Position numbers and translations under genes: made by a program. Positions 45,951 through 54,809 of a stretch of DNA of 64,000 nucleotides are shown here, piece after piece (positions within the stretch are counted from its first letter, which is position 1; each line of letters begins with the position of its first letter). The notes under the pieces are model-generated. The model did no database searches, had not been told where the DNA came from, and saw nothing but the letters and a program-made list of their open reading frames with translations. This DNA is from Maribacter sp044594925 (GTDB lineage: Bacteria; Bacteroidota; Bacteroidia; Flavobacteriales; Flavobacteriaceae): the NCBI RefSeq assembly GCF_044594925.1, contig NZ_CP138991.1, forward strand, positions 1,736,001 to 1,800,000, written 5' to 3'.

Positions 45951-46091
45951 ATGAACAATACCATTTATATTGTACTAGGCATAGTATTTGCAATTTATAT
46001 AGGCATTACCATTACGAATAGAAATAAATCAAGAGCTAGGAAATCCAGAAAGTTTATGGATAATTACGAACGGAAGGAAAAGAAAGAGTAG
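45951..46091 (+). CDS. Small single-span membrane protein
   Basis: 46 residues from the ATG at 45951: one hydrophobic helix (TIYIVLGIVFAIYIGITI) followed by a highly basic tail (NRNKSRARKSRKF) and a charged end. The positive tail suggests an N-out, C-in orientation. No named family. A longer in-frame reading from TTG 45867 would overlap the previous gene and is unlikely. Confidence 0.55.
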   Translation: MNNTIYIVLGIVFAIYIGITITNRNKSRARKSRKFMDNYERKEKKE

Positions 46092-46137
46092 TTTGGAATT
46101 ATTTAAACAATATGAGTATCGAGTAAGCTTAAATTTT

Positions 46138-46173
46138 TCAAGTATTTGTTATTGATACTTGAGCTTTAATTTT
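46138..46173 (+). terminator. Hairpin and T-run just before the adenosyltransferase start
   Basis: TCAAGTAT (46138-46145) and ATACTTGA (46155-46162) form an 8-bp perfect stem with a 9-nt loop, followed by gctttaattttttta. It ends a few bases before the ATG at 46178. It may terminate the upstream transcript or act as an attenuator of pduO. Confidence 0.45.
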
Positions 46174-46177
46174 TTTA

Positions 46178-46753
46178 ATGAAAATATATACTAAAACAGG
46201 AGATTCCGGAACCACTGCTCTTTTTGGTGGCACTAGGGTCCCAAAGCATCATATTAGGATAGAGAGCTACGGTACGGTAGACGAACTCAACTCTTGGTTA
46301 GGACTTATACGCGACCAGAAGATTAATGAACGGAGCAAAAATCAACTGGCAAATATACAGGATAAACTATTTACTTTAGGAGCAATATTAGCTACAGACC
46401 CGGAAAAAGCTATCTTAAAAAATGGAAAAGAGCGATTGAATATCCCAAAAATAAGTACGCTGGATATTGAGGTATTGGAAGTTGCTATTGATGAAATGGA
46501 TGCTTCCCTACCACAAATGACTCATTTCATTCTTCCTGGTGGCCACACGAGCGTGTCATACTGTCATATAGCACGTACCGTATGTAGACGTGCAGAAAGA
46601 ATGGCTACCCTTCTTTTCGAAAATGAGCCTTTTGACGAAGAGGTCCTCTCCTATTTGAACAGACTTTCCGATTATCTCTTTGTGTTGGCACGAAAATTGT
46701 CAAAAGAATTAAAGGCCGAGGAAATTAAATGGATACCTGAAAAAAAGGACTAA
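46178..46753 (+). CDS. PduO-type cob(I)alamin adenosyltransferase
   Basis: 191 residues. The N-terminal ATP-binding signature is MKIYTKTGDSGTTALFGG, with SYGTVDELNSWLG next and the late region CRRAERMATLLF and YLNRLSDYLFVLAR, all diagnostic of PduO-type ATRs. It transfers an adenosyl group to cobalamin. It could supply adenosylcobalamin to the CarH-like regulator at 12110. No other cobalamin gene is visible and no riboswitch is evident upstream. Confidence 0.93.
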   Translation: MKIYTKTGDSGTTALFGGTRVPKHHIRIESYGTVDELNSWLGLIRDQKINERSKNQLANIQDKLFTLGAILATDPEKAILKNGKERLNIPKISTLDIEVLEVAIDEMDASLPQMTHFILPGGHTSVSYCHIARTVCRRAERMATLLFENEPFDEEVLSYLNRLSDYLFVLARKLSKELKAEEIKWIPEKKD

Positions 46754-46889
46754 TAAATTCCTAATTTCTTCGTTATCAATTTATCAATGCAAAAATTATG
46801 TTGATAACTGGATTGAAATAATTGTATTTTATCTTGGTCATGTACATTTAAAAATTATTTTTGCAAAAAATTAAAATCAAACTATTACC

Positions 46890-47114
46890 ATGTATTGGAC
46901 ATTAGAATTAGCATCTTATTTAAGTGATGCACCTTGGCCGGCAAGTAAAGATGAGTTAATTGACTACTCCATCAGAACCGGTGCGCCTTTAGAGGTTGTA
47001 GAAAATTTACAATCAATGGAGGAAGAAGGAGGCGAGATTTACGAATCTATAGAGGAAATCTGGCCAGACTATCCTACGGAAGAAGACTACCTCTGGAACG
47101 AGGATGAATATTAA
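46890..47114 (+). CDS. DUF2795 small acidic protein
   Basis: 74 residues, very acidic, soluble. The sequence starts MYWTLELASYLSDAPWPASK and contains ENLQSMEEEGGEIYESIEEI, matching DUF2795 proteins of Bacteroidota. Function unknown. A terminator follows directly. Confidence 0.88.
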   Translation: MYWTLELASYLSDAPWPASKDELIDYSIRTGAPLEVVENLQSMEEEGGEIYESIEEIWPDYPTEEDYLWNEDEY

Positions 47115-47136
47115 TATTTAGATATCACAATTACTA

Positions 47137-47166
47137 CAAAAAGTCTCCTCGGAGGCTTTTTTTTTA
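47137..47166 (+). terminator. Rho-independent terminator after the DUF2795 gene
   Basis: Stem aaaagtctcc / ggaggctttt (one G-U pair) with a 2-nt spacer, followed by a long T-run. It lies 22 bp after the stop. Confidence 0.8.
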
Positions 47167-47168
47167 TG

Positions 47169-47176
47169 TAATTTTG
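47169..47176 (+). promoter_or_regulatory. Bacteroidota -7 element before secA
   Basis: TAATTTTG fits TAnnTTTG, just after the previous terminator and about 150 bp before secA. This would give secA a long leader, as seen for SecA in other bacteria. Confidence 0.35.
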
Positions 47177-47327
47177 GCAGTCGATTAGGGAATTTTAGTT
47201 CAAAATAAATACTGGAATACCTTTTGTTGCACTCAGATGTCGGTTTTAGTTACCGACTGCAAATAATTTATTGCAAAACGATTGGAGGTTTATCATACCA
47301 ATCTTCGCAATCCTAATAGAAAAATAT

Positions 47328-50300
47328 ATGAGTTTCATTAATTCCATACTAAAGGCCTTCGTAGGTGATAAATCTAAGAAAGACGTAAAAGAACTTCAGC
47401 CTTTGGTAGACCAAATAAAGTCCTTTGAAGCTAATCTGGAAAGTCTAAGTCATGATGAAATAAGACAAAAGACTATAGATTTTCAACAGAAAATAAAGGA
47501 TTCCTATAAAGAGATTACAGTACAAATAGCTGCACTAGAAAAGGAAGTTCAGGAATCTACCGATATTGATAAAAACGAAGATAGTTACGCAGAAATAGAT
47601 AAACTTAAAGAAGAAGCATATGCTATTTCAGAAGAGACATTAAACGAAATTTTACCAGAAGCTTTTGCCGTAGTCAAGGAAACCGCAAAACGTTTTACCA
47701 ATAATGAGACCATTACTGTAACGGCCTCAGAAAACGACAGAAAACTGTCCGGAACAAAAGATTATGTAACCTTGGACGGAGAAAAAGCAGTTTGGAAAAA
47801 TTCTTGGGATGCGGCAGGTAAAGAAGTTACCTGGGACATGGTACATTATGATGTACAGCTCATAGGAGGAATTGCGTTACATCAAGGTAAAATTGCCGAG
47901 ATGCAAACAGGAGAAGGTAAAACACTAGTAGCCACACTACCTTTGTATTTAAATGCGTTAACGGGCAATGGTGCACATTTGGTAACCGTGAACGATTATT
48001 TAGCAAAACGAGATAGTGCCTGGATGGCGCCAATCTTTGAGTTTCATGGACTTACCGTGGATTGCATAGACCATCATAGACCTAACTCAGATGGCAGAAG
48101 AGCTGCCTATAATGCAGATATTACCTATGGTACCAATAACGAATTTGGTTTTGATTACCTGCGGGATAATATGGCGCACACGCCAAAAGATTTGGTGCAA
48201 CGCCCGCATAACTATGCCATTGTAGATGAGGTAGATTCGGTTTTGGTAGATGATGCTAGAACCCCTTTAATTATTTCGGGACCTGTTCCTGAAGGGGACA
48301 GACACGAATTTAACGACCTAAAACCAAAGGTGAATGAAATTGTTCAAAAACAACGTCAGCATTTAACAGGTGTTTTAGCAGAGGCAAAAAAGCTTATTAA
48401 AGAAGGAGATACCAAAGAAGGAGGGTTTCTTTTACTTCGTGTTTTCAGGGGGCTACCGAAGAACAAGGCGTTAATTAAGTTTTTGAGTGAGGAAGGTGTA
48501 AAACAGTTGCTCCAAAAAACGGAGAACTTTTACATGCAGGATAATAACAGGGAAATGCCTAAGGTAGACGAAGATTTATTATTCGTAATAGACGAAAAGA
48601 ACAACCAGATAGAACTTACCGACAAAGGTGTTGATTATATTTCTGGAGAACAGAATAGAGATTTCTTTGTAATGCCAGATATTGGTGGGGAAATTGCCAA
48701 AATAGAGCAGCAGAATCTTGAGATAGAGCAAGAAGCAGAACTCAAAGAAGAACTTTTCAAAGACTTTACAGTTAAGAGTGAACGTATCCACACCATGAGC
48801 CAGTTGTTAAAGGCCTATACACTTTTTGAGAAAGATGTAGAGTATGTAGTTATGGATAACAAGGTAATGATTGTAGACGAGCAGACAGGTCGTATTATGG
48901 ACGGTCGTCGTTATTCCGATGGTTTACACCAAGCCATTGAAGCAAAGGAAAATGTAAAGATAGAAGCCCTGACACAAACCTTTGCTACGGTTACTTTACA
49001 GAACTACTTTAGAATGTACAGCAAGCTCGCAGGTATGACAGGTACGGCAATCACGGAAGCTGGGGAATTCTGGGAAATCTATAAACTGGACGTTATGGAA
49101 ATTCCTACCAATAGACCTATAGCGCGTGATGATAGAAATGACTTAATCTACAAGACTAAGAGAGAGAAATACAACGCCATAATCGATGAGGTTACAAAAC
49201 TGAGTCAATCTGGAAGGCCGGTATTGATTGGTACAACCTCTGTTGAAATATCGGAACTACTTTCAAAATTATTAAGCGTACGTAAAGTACCGCATAATGT
49301 GCTGAATGCAAAACTCCATAAAAAAGAAGCAGATGTGGTTGCTGAAGCCGGTAATGCAGGTATCGTAACCATTGCGACCAACATGGCAGGTCGTGGAACG
49401 GATATCAAATTATCCGAAGAAGTTAAAAAAGCAGGTGGTCTGGCCATTGTAGGTACGGAACGTCATGATTCTAGACGAGTGGATAGACAGTTAAGAGGTC
49501 GTTCAGGACGTCAGGGAGATCCAGGAAGTTCACAGTTTTATGTTTCCTTAGAAGATAATTTAATGCGCTTGTTCGGTTCTGACCGTGTAGCGAAGATGAT
49601 GGATAAAATGGGCTTGGAAGACGGTGAGGTTATTCAGCATAGCATGATGACAAAATCCATTGAACGTGCACAGAAAAAAGTAGAGGAGAACAACTTTGGT
49701 GTGCGTAAGCGTCTGTTGGAGTATGATGATGTTATGAACGCCCAGCGAGAAGTAGTTTATAAAAGAAGAAGGCATGCACTGCAAGGAGAGCGCCTAAAGG
49801 TAGATATTGCCAATATGGTCTATGACACCTGTGAGGTAATTGTAGAAGGCAACAAGGCCGCTAACGATTTCAAAAATTTCGAATTTGAACTAATTAAGTA
49901 TTTTTCCATGACGTCTCCTGTTTCTGAGGAAGATTTTGGAAAACTAAACGCCCAAGACATTACTGGCAAAGTATATAAAGCGGGTTACGACCATTATAAG
50001 GAAAAAATGGAGCGTAATGCCGCTACGGCTTTTCCTGTAATAAAACAGGTCTATGAAGACAATGCCAATAAGTTTGAACGTATCGTGGTTCCATTTACGG
50101 ACGGTATTAAAAGTCTTAACGTAGTTACCAACTTACAAGAAGCCTATGATAGTGATGGAAAACAATTGGTAACCGATTTTGAAAAGAATATATCCCTAGC
50201 AATAATTGATGACTCTTGGAAAACCCATCTAAGAAAAATGGATGAGTTAAAACAGTCCGTGCAATTAGCGGTTCATGAGCAAAAAGACCCTCTATTAATT

Positions 50301-50690
50301 TATAAATTTGAAGCTTTTGAGTTATTCAAAGAAATGATTGAAAAGGTGAATAAGGAAATAGTTTCTTTTCTTTTCAAAGGGGAACTGCCTTCAGGGAATC
50401 CGAGTGAAATTCAAGAGGCACGTAATGTAAAACGCAGTAAGGATAATTTACAGACCACTAAGGAAGAAATACCCAATAGTGATGAACTTGCAGCGCAGAA
50501 CAGAGCGGCAGGGAACACACAACGACAAAGACCAGCGGTAACAGAAACAATTACAAGAGAGCAGCCAAAAATTGGTAGAAACGAACGAGTTACTATTAAG
50601 AACGTGATGTCGGGTGAGAGTAAAACAGTAAAATTTAAACAAGCGGAACCGCTCATTTTAAAAGGAGAATGGGTAATGACACAAGATTAA
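47328..50690 (+). CDS. secA: Preprotein translocase ATPase SecA
   Basis: 1120 residues from the ATG at 47328 (the frame opens earlier at a TTG, but this start gives the usual MSFINSILKAFVGDKS). Walker A MQTGEGKT is at about 192-199, with DEVDSVLVDDARTPLIISG and GRGTDIKLS motifs of the two nucleotide folds. It is larger than E. coli SecA (901 aa), as in other Bacteroidota, owing to insertions after the first nucleotide fold. The C-terminal zinc-binding CxCxSG motif is missing; the protein ends KGEWVMTQD. It drives Sec-dependent export. A terminator follows. Confidence 0.95.
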   Translation: MSFINSILKAFVGDKSKKDVKELQPLVDQIKSFEANLESLSHDEIRQKTIDFQQKIKDSYKEITVQIAALEKEVQESTDIDKNEDSYAEIDKLKEEAYAISEETLNEILPEAFAVVKETAKRFTNNETITVTASENDRKLSGTKDYVTLDGEKAVWKNSWDAAGKEVTWDMVHYDVQLIGGIALHQGKIAEMQTGEGKTLVATLPLYLNALTGNGAHLVTVNDYLAKRDSAWMAPIFEFHGLTVDCIDHHRPNSDGRRAAYNADITYGTNNEFGFDYLRDNMAHTPKDLVQRPHNYAIVDEVDSVLVDDARTPLIISGPVPEGDRHEFNDLKPKVNEIVQKQRQHLTGVLAEAKKLIKEGDTKEGGFLLLRVFRGLPKNKALIKFLSEEGVKQLLQKTENFYMQDNNREMPKVDEDLLFVIDEKNNQIELTDKGVDYISGEQNRDFFVMPDIGGEIAKIEQQNLEIEQEAELKEELFKDFTVKSERIHTMSQLLKAYTLFEKDVEYVVMDNKVMIVDEQTGRIMDGRRYSDGLHQAIEAKENVKIEALTQTFATVTLQNYFRMYSKLAGMTGTAITEAGEFWEIYKLDVMEIPTNRPIARDDRNDLIYKTKREKYNAIIDEVTKLSQSGRPVLIGTTSVEISELLSKLLSVRKVPHNVLNAKLHKKEADVVAEAGNAGIVTIATNMAGRGTDIKLSEEVKKAGGLAIVGTERHDSRRVDRQLRGRSGRQGDPGSSQFYVSLEDNLMRLFGSDRVAKMMDKMGLEDGEVIQHSMMTKSIERAQKKVEENNFGVRKRLLEYDDVMNAQREVVYKRRRHALQGERLKVDIANMVYDTCEVIVEGNKAANDFKNFEFELIKYFSMTSPVSEEDFGKLNAQDITGKVYKAGYDHYKEKMERNAATAFPVIKQVYEDNANKFERIVVPFTDGIKSLNVVTNLQEAYDSDGKQLVTDFEKNISLAIIDDSWKTHLRKMDELKQSVQLAVHEQKDPLLIYKFEAFELFKEMIEKVNKEIVSFLFKGELPSGNPSEIQEARNVKRSKDNLQTTKEEIPNSDELAAQNRAAGNTQRQRPAVTETITREQPKIGRNERVTIKNVMSGESKTVKFKQAEPLILKGEWVMTQD

Positions 50691-50756
50691 AACTACTGTA
50701 TTTAAATTCATGTTTCTTGGCTTATTTTTTAAGCATAACATAAAAATACTTTGATG

Positions 50757-50784
50757 AAAAGCGACCCGAAGGTCGCTTTTTTTA
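50757..50784 (+). terminator. Rho-independent terminator after secA
   Basis: Perfect stem aaaagcgacc / ggtcgctttt with loop cgaa, followed by T residues. About 65 bp after the secA stop. Confidence 0.9.
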
Positions 50785-50921
50785 GTATCGGATAATCATG
50801 GTAAAGCTGTATTTCTCTCGGGTATGTTTAACTTTTTATAAAGTTTTTTGAAATATGCATAAAACATACCTAGCTTTACAATAGAAAAATGTTCCTGAAA
50901 CCAAGAAATTAATTTGATTCT

Positions 50922-52136
50922 ATGAACGATTTAAATATCGACCAAGAACGCTTAGAGGATAAGATTAAACTTATTTTAAAAGTGAATTACGTTTCTAGTG
51001 CATTGGCTATTGTTTTTGGCCTTGCTTGTTTTTTTATACTAGATATTAAAGAGATTATTCCGTATGTATTCGTAATTTTTGGTTTGCTGAACTTAACCAA
51101 TACCATTTTTTTTAGAAAACACCAAAGCCTTAACTCTACCTACAACTTATCTTCCATATTAGCACTCATAAGTGCTTTCATTATAACCATATATTCTGGT
51201 GGTATCAATAGTTCTTTTATTTTCACATTGGCATTGATAGTTTTTGCGGGATACGTCACTACAAGACAATATGGTCAGATTTATCTGAATTTAATTTTCT
51301 TTTTGGTGATTTTAATTTTTTCACAAAGTATCCCAGACTTTACCTTTACTGAAAACGTTATTCCGGAAAAATCCAGAAACCTTTTTAATCTATTTTCCAT
51401 TCTTTTTTCGGTATATCTACTAGGAAATATCTTCGGTAAAAATTTATTAAGAACGCACCACGCATTGTACAGGTCAAAACAAGAATTACTTGTGCAGATG
51501 GAGGAAAAGGAAACGCTGCTAAAAGAAGTGCATCATAGGGTAAAAAATAATTTACAGACCGTCTCCAGTCTGTTGAGCCTTCAATCTAGAAACGTTGAGG
51601 AAGCTAGAATGAAAACCTTACTTAAAAGCACGCAGAACCGAGTTATATCAATGGCTATGGTTCATGAAATGCTCTACATGAGAAAAGATATAGCGCATAT
51701 AGAGTATAAGTCGTACGTGCAGGAACTAAGCGAATACCTTATACGCTCCATTAAAGGTTTGGACAGCAAGGTTCATTTAAAAATTGATATCCCTGATATT
51801 AAATTAGGTATCGACACTGCCATTCCTTTAGGACTATTGATTAACGAAGCGGTCACCAACGCACTTAAATATGGGTTTTCAGATGAAGAGGAAGGAGAAA
51901 TATACATCGCACTAAAGAAAGAACTAGACAAGCAATATGTGCTTAATATTGGAGATAACGGTGTTGGTTTCCCAGAGACCGTTAACTACAAAAATTCCAA
52001 ATCATTAGGGTTAAAACTTATCCATAACCTAACAAGACAATTAAAAGGTACCATTCAAAGGGATAATAGCAAGAAAGGAACTAATTATATCATTAAATTC
52101 AAAGAGATAAAACAACAATTAGTCCCAGCTATTTAA
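50922..52136 (+). CDS. Membrane sensor histidine kinase (HisKA_2 type)
   Basis: 404 residues. Five or six hydrophobic helices (about 20-180) form an uncharacterised membrane sensor. A short coiled coil leads to the HisKA_2/DHp motif LLKEVHHRVKNNLQTVSSLL with the phospho-acceptor His near 204-205. The HATPase domain has NEAVTNALKYGF and GDNGVGFP. HisKA_2 kinases often pair with non-DNA-binding responses. No response regulator is adjacent, so the partner is elsewhere. Confidence 0.9.
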   Translation: MNDLNIDQERLEDKIKLILKVNYVSSALAIVFGLACFFILDIKEIIPYVFVIFGLLNLTNTIFFRKHQSLNSTYNLSSILALISAFIITIYSGGINSSFIFTLALIVFAGYVTTRQYGQIYLNLIFFLVILIFSQSIPDFTFTENVIPEKSRNLFNLFSILFSVYLLGNIFGKNLLRTHHALYRSKQELLVQMEEKETLLKEVHHRVKNNLQTVSSLLSLQSRNVEEARMKTLLKSTQNRVISMAMVHEMLYMRKDIAHIEYKSYVQELSEYLIRSIKGLDSKVHLKIDIPDIKLGIDTAIPLGLLINEAVTNALKYGFSDEEEGEIYIALKKELDKQYVLNIGDNGVGFPETVNYKNSKSLGLKLIHNLTRQLKGTIQRDNSKKGTNYIIKFKEIKQQLVPAI

Positions 52137-52250
52137 TTTAAGGACAGGCATATTATCAAGTTCATAATAAAGCATGTTAAGTAGTTTACTAGTGTAAATA
52201 ATCTTAGGATATTACTTATATTTAAACGGCTAACTCAAAAAAACCGTTTC

Positions 52251-54770
52251 ATGTTAAAAAAATTACTCCTAGTTCTTTTCCTATCCTGCAGCACCACCTA
52301 CGGTCAGGATTATTTCTTCAAAAATTTTAAACCCTTTAATACGACGGTACCTTCCCCAGAAGATTTTCTAGGTTACGGTATTGGTGAACACCATACAAGG
52401 CATGACTTAATTGTGGCCTATCTAGAGAAACTGGCAGAAGTATCGGATAGGGCTACCATACAGGAATATGGGAAAACACACGAAGGGCGTAAATTGGTTA
52501 TGCTAACAATTTCTTCACCCAAAAATCAAAATAATTTAGAATCGATTAAAGCCGCTCATCTGGCGTTCACGGATCCTTCAAAATCAGTTTCCAATTATGA
52601 AGATGTTCCGATCTTCGTGAATTTAGCCTACAATGTACATGGCAATGAACCCTCTAGTTCAGAAGCAGCTTTATTATCGGCCTATACTTTTGTCGCCTCT
52701 GAAAATCCTGAAATCCTAAACTATATTGACAACGCGGTAATTTTTATTGACCCCACGATTAATCCGGATGGTCGTGACCGCCATACGCAATGGGCAAATA
52801 CCTATCAAGGTTCGCCCGAAGTCGCGGACCCACAAGATGCAGAACATAACGAGTACTGGCCAATGGGTAGAACCAACCATTATTGGTTTGATTTAAATAG
52901 GGACTGGCTATTAGGAGTAAATCCAGAAAGTAGAGGCAAACTAAACTGGTATCATCAATGGTATCCTAACGTGGTTACCGATTTTCATGAAATGGGAACG
53001 CAGAGTACGTATTTCTTTGAGCCTATGAAAACTAATGGTTCGCTTAATCCTATTATGCCGAAAGAAAATTATGAGGATTTAAACACACTTTTTGGTAATG
53101 AATTTGCCAAAGCCTTGGATAGTATTGGTTCGCTTTACTTTACAAAAGAAGTTTTCGATGGCACCTATCCCGGTTATGGTTCTTCATATCCAGATTTACA
53201 GGGAGGTTTAGGACTGTTGTTTGAGCAAGCTAGCTCCAGAGGGCACAGACAAACAACAGCATTCGGAGAAATTACTTTTGCCTTCACTATAAGAAACCAA
53301 TACACCTCCAGTATTACAACGGTAAAAACTGCTGTAAATAATAAAGCTTATATGCGAAAATACCAACAGCAATTCTTTAAAAGTGCTTTGACAAATGCCG
53401 GAAAAAGTAAAATAAAAGGGTACACTTTTGGAGACGCTCACGACCAAAACCGAACAAAGGCATTTGTGGACAAGCTGTTACTACATAAGATTGATGTCTA
53501 TAAAACTGGTGATAATTATGTAGTACCTACCCGGCAACCGCAATATAGGATGGTGCAAACCATGTTCGAAACTTATGAGAAGTATAGGGATAGTGTTTAT
53601 TATGATGCATCTGCCTGGTCCGTAGCTAACTTCTACAATATGAAATATAAGAGTACCACCACGCTAAATTTAGGTACTAAAATTACAAGTACGGATAATT
53701 TTGTAAAGGTAGCTCCAGTTCAAAAATCGAATTATGCCTATGTGATGGATTGGGACGATTACAATGCCCCGGCCGCCCTTTACTACCTGCAACAAAAAGG
53801 TATTGTTGCTTCTTCGGCCGCAAAACCTTTTACGGTAAAAACTGGAAATAATGCTAAGAATTTTAATTATGGTGCCGTACTTATACCGGTTAGTCTCCAA
53901 AAAATGGATGCCAATAAAATCTATAATCATCTGAAAGAGGCTCAAAAGAAGTTTGAAGTCCCAATGCTCGCCGTTAACACAGGACTTAATTTAGGAGGCG
54001 TTGATATGGGTAGTCGTTTTATCACTCCTATTAAGCAAACAAGGGCTGCGATGCTTATCGGTGATGGGGTCCGGTCCTATGAAGCGGGAGAAGTTTGGCA
54101 TTTATTGGATAAAAGGGTTCATATGCCCATTACCAAAATACCGATGCGTAATTTTAATCGTGCCAATTTTGACAAATACAATACCTTGGTAATGGTTTCT
54201 GGCAGATATAACCTTACAGAGAAACAGCAGGCCAAGATAAAATCATGGACAAGTAAGGGCAACACGTTAATTACAATCGGTACCGCAAGCAAATGGGTTA
54301 TCGACAAAAAATTAGTGAGCGAAGAACTCAACAACGTAGAAAAAGATTCATCAGAAACAGTGGTCCAAAAACCTTATGTAGATGCAGGAGAAAATATTGG
54401 GAAGGAAAGTGTAGGTGGTGTTATTTTGAGAGCGGATATCGACAATACCCACCCCCTAGCCTTTGGTTATCATGATACCAGCATACCAGTGTACAAAAAC
54501 AATACGGTTTGGTTAGCTCCAAGTCAAAATGCGTATGCCACGGTAGCGAAATATAACAAGAACCCTCATATCGATGGATTTCTCACTAAAAAGAATATGG
54601 AGGAAAACGTGAAAAAATCCGCTTCGCTTATCGTAAGCAAATTAGGAAGTGGTCGTGTTGTTCTATTTGCGGACAATCCTAACTTTAGAGGCTCCTGGTA
54701 CGGAACAAACAGGTTATTCCTAAACGCACTGTTCCTGGGAGATAAGATAAATGTTCCTACCGAAAATTAA
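52251..54770 (+). CDS. Secreted M14 zinc carboxypeptidase
   Basis: 839 residues with a signal (MLKKLLLVLFLSCSTTYGQ). The catalytic domain (about 45-380) has the zinc ligands H130 and E133 in YNVHGNEPSS and H246 in VVTDFHEMGT, with the likely catalytic Glu in LLFEQASSRG. The C-terminal half resembles a glutamine-amidotransferase-like beta/alpha domain without an obvious active site. It would digest peptides outside the inner membrane. The amidohydrolase gene starts 39 bp later, so the pair is probably one operon. Confidence 0.9.
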   Translation: MLKKLLLVLFLSCSTTYGQDYFFKNFKPFNTTVPSPEDFLGYGIGEHHTRHDLIVAYLEKLAEVSDRATIQEYGKTHEGRKLVMLTISSPKNQNNLESIKAAHLAFTDPSKSVSNYEDVPIFVNLAYNVHGNEPSSSEAALLSAYTFVASENPEILNYIDNAVIFIDPTINPDGRDRHTQWANTYQGSPEVADPQDAEHNEYWPMGRTNHYWFDLNRDWLLGVNPESRGKLNWYHQWYPNVVTDFHEMGTQSTYFFEPMKTNGSLNPIMPKENYEDLNTLFGNEFAKALDSIGSLYFTKEVFDGTYPGYGSSYPDLQGGLGLLFEQASSRGHRQTTAFGEITFAFTIRNQYTSSITTVKTAVNNKAYMRKYQQQFFKSALTNAGKSKIKGYTFGDAHDQNRTKAFVDKLLLHKIDVYKTGDNYVVPTRQPQYRMVQTMFETYEKYRDSVYYDASAWSVANFYNMKYKSTTTLNLGTKITSTDNFVKVAPVQKSNYAYVMDWDDYNAPAALYYLQQKGIVASSAAKPFTVKTGNNAKNFNYGAVLIPVSLQKMDANKIYNHLKEAQKKFEVPMLAVNTGLNLGGVDMGSRFITPIKQTRAAMLIGDGVRSYEAGEVWHLLDKRVHMPITKIPMRNFNRANFDKYNTLVMVSGRYNLTEKQQAKIKSWTSKGNTLITIGTASKWVIDKKLVSEELNNVEKDSSETVVQKPYVDAGENIGKESVGGVILRADIDNTHPLAFGYHDTSIPVYKNNTVWLAPSQNAYATVAKYNKNPHIDGFLTKKNMEENVKKSASLIVSKLGSGRVVLFADNPNFRGSWYGTNRLFLNALFLGDKINVPTEN

Positions 54771-54809
54771 TTTTAGACCTAATAAATCAACGTATCAAAG
54801 CATACTAGC

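Noticed and set aside
46092..46177. Cobalamin riboswitch upstream of the adenosyltransferase
   Set aside because: The gap is only 86 bp and lacks the B12-box, too short for a cobalamin riboswitch; only a terminator-like hairpin is seen.
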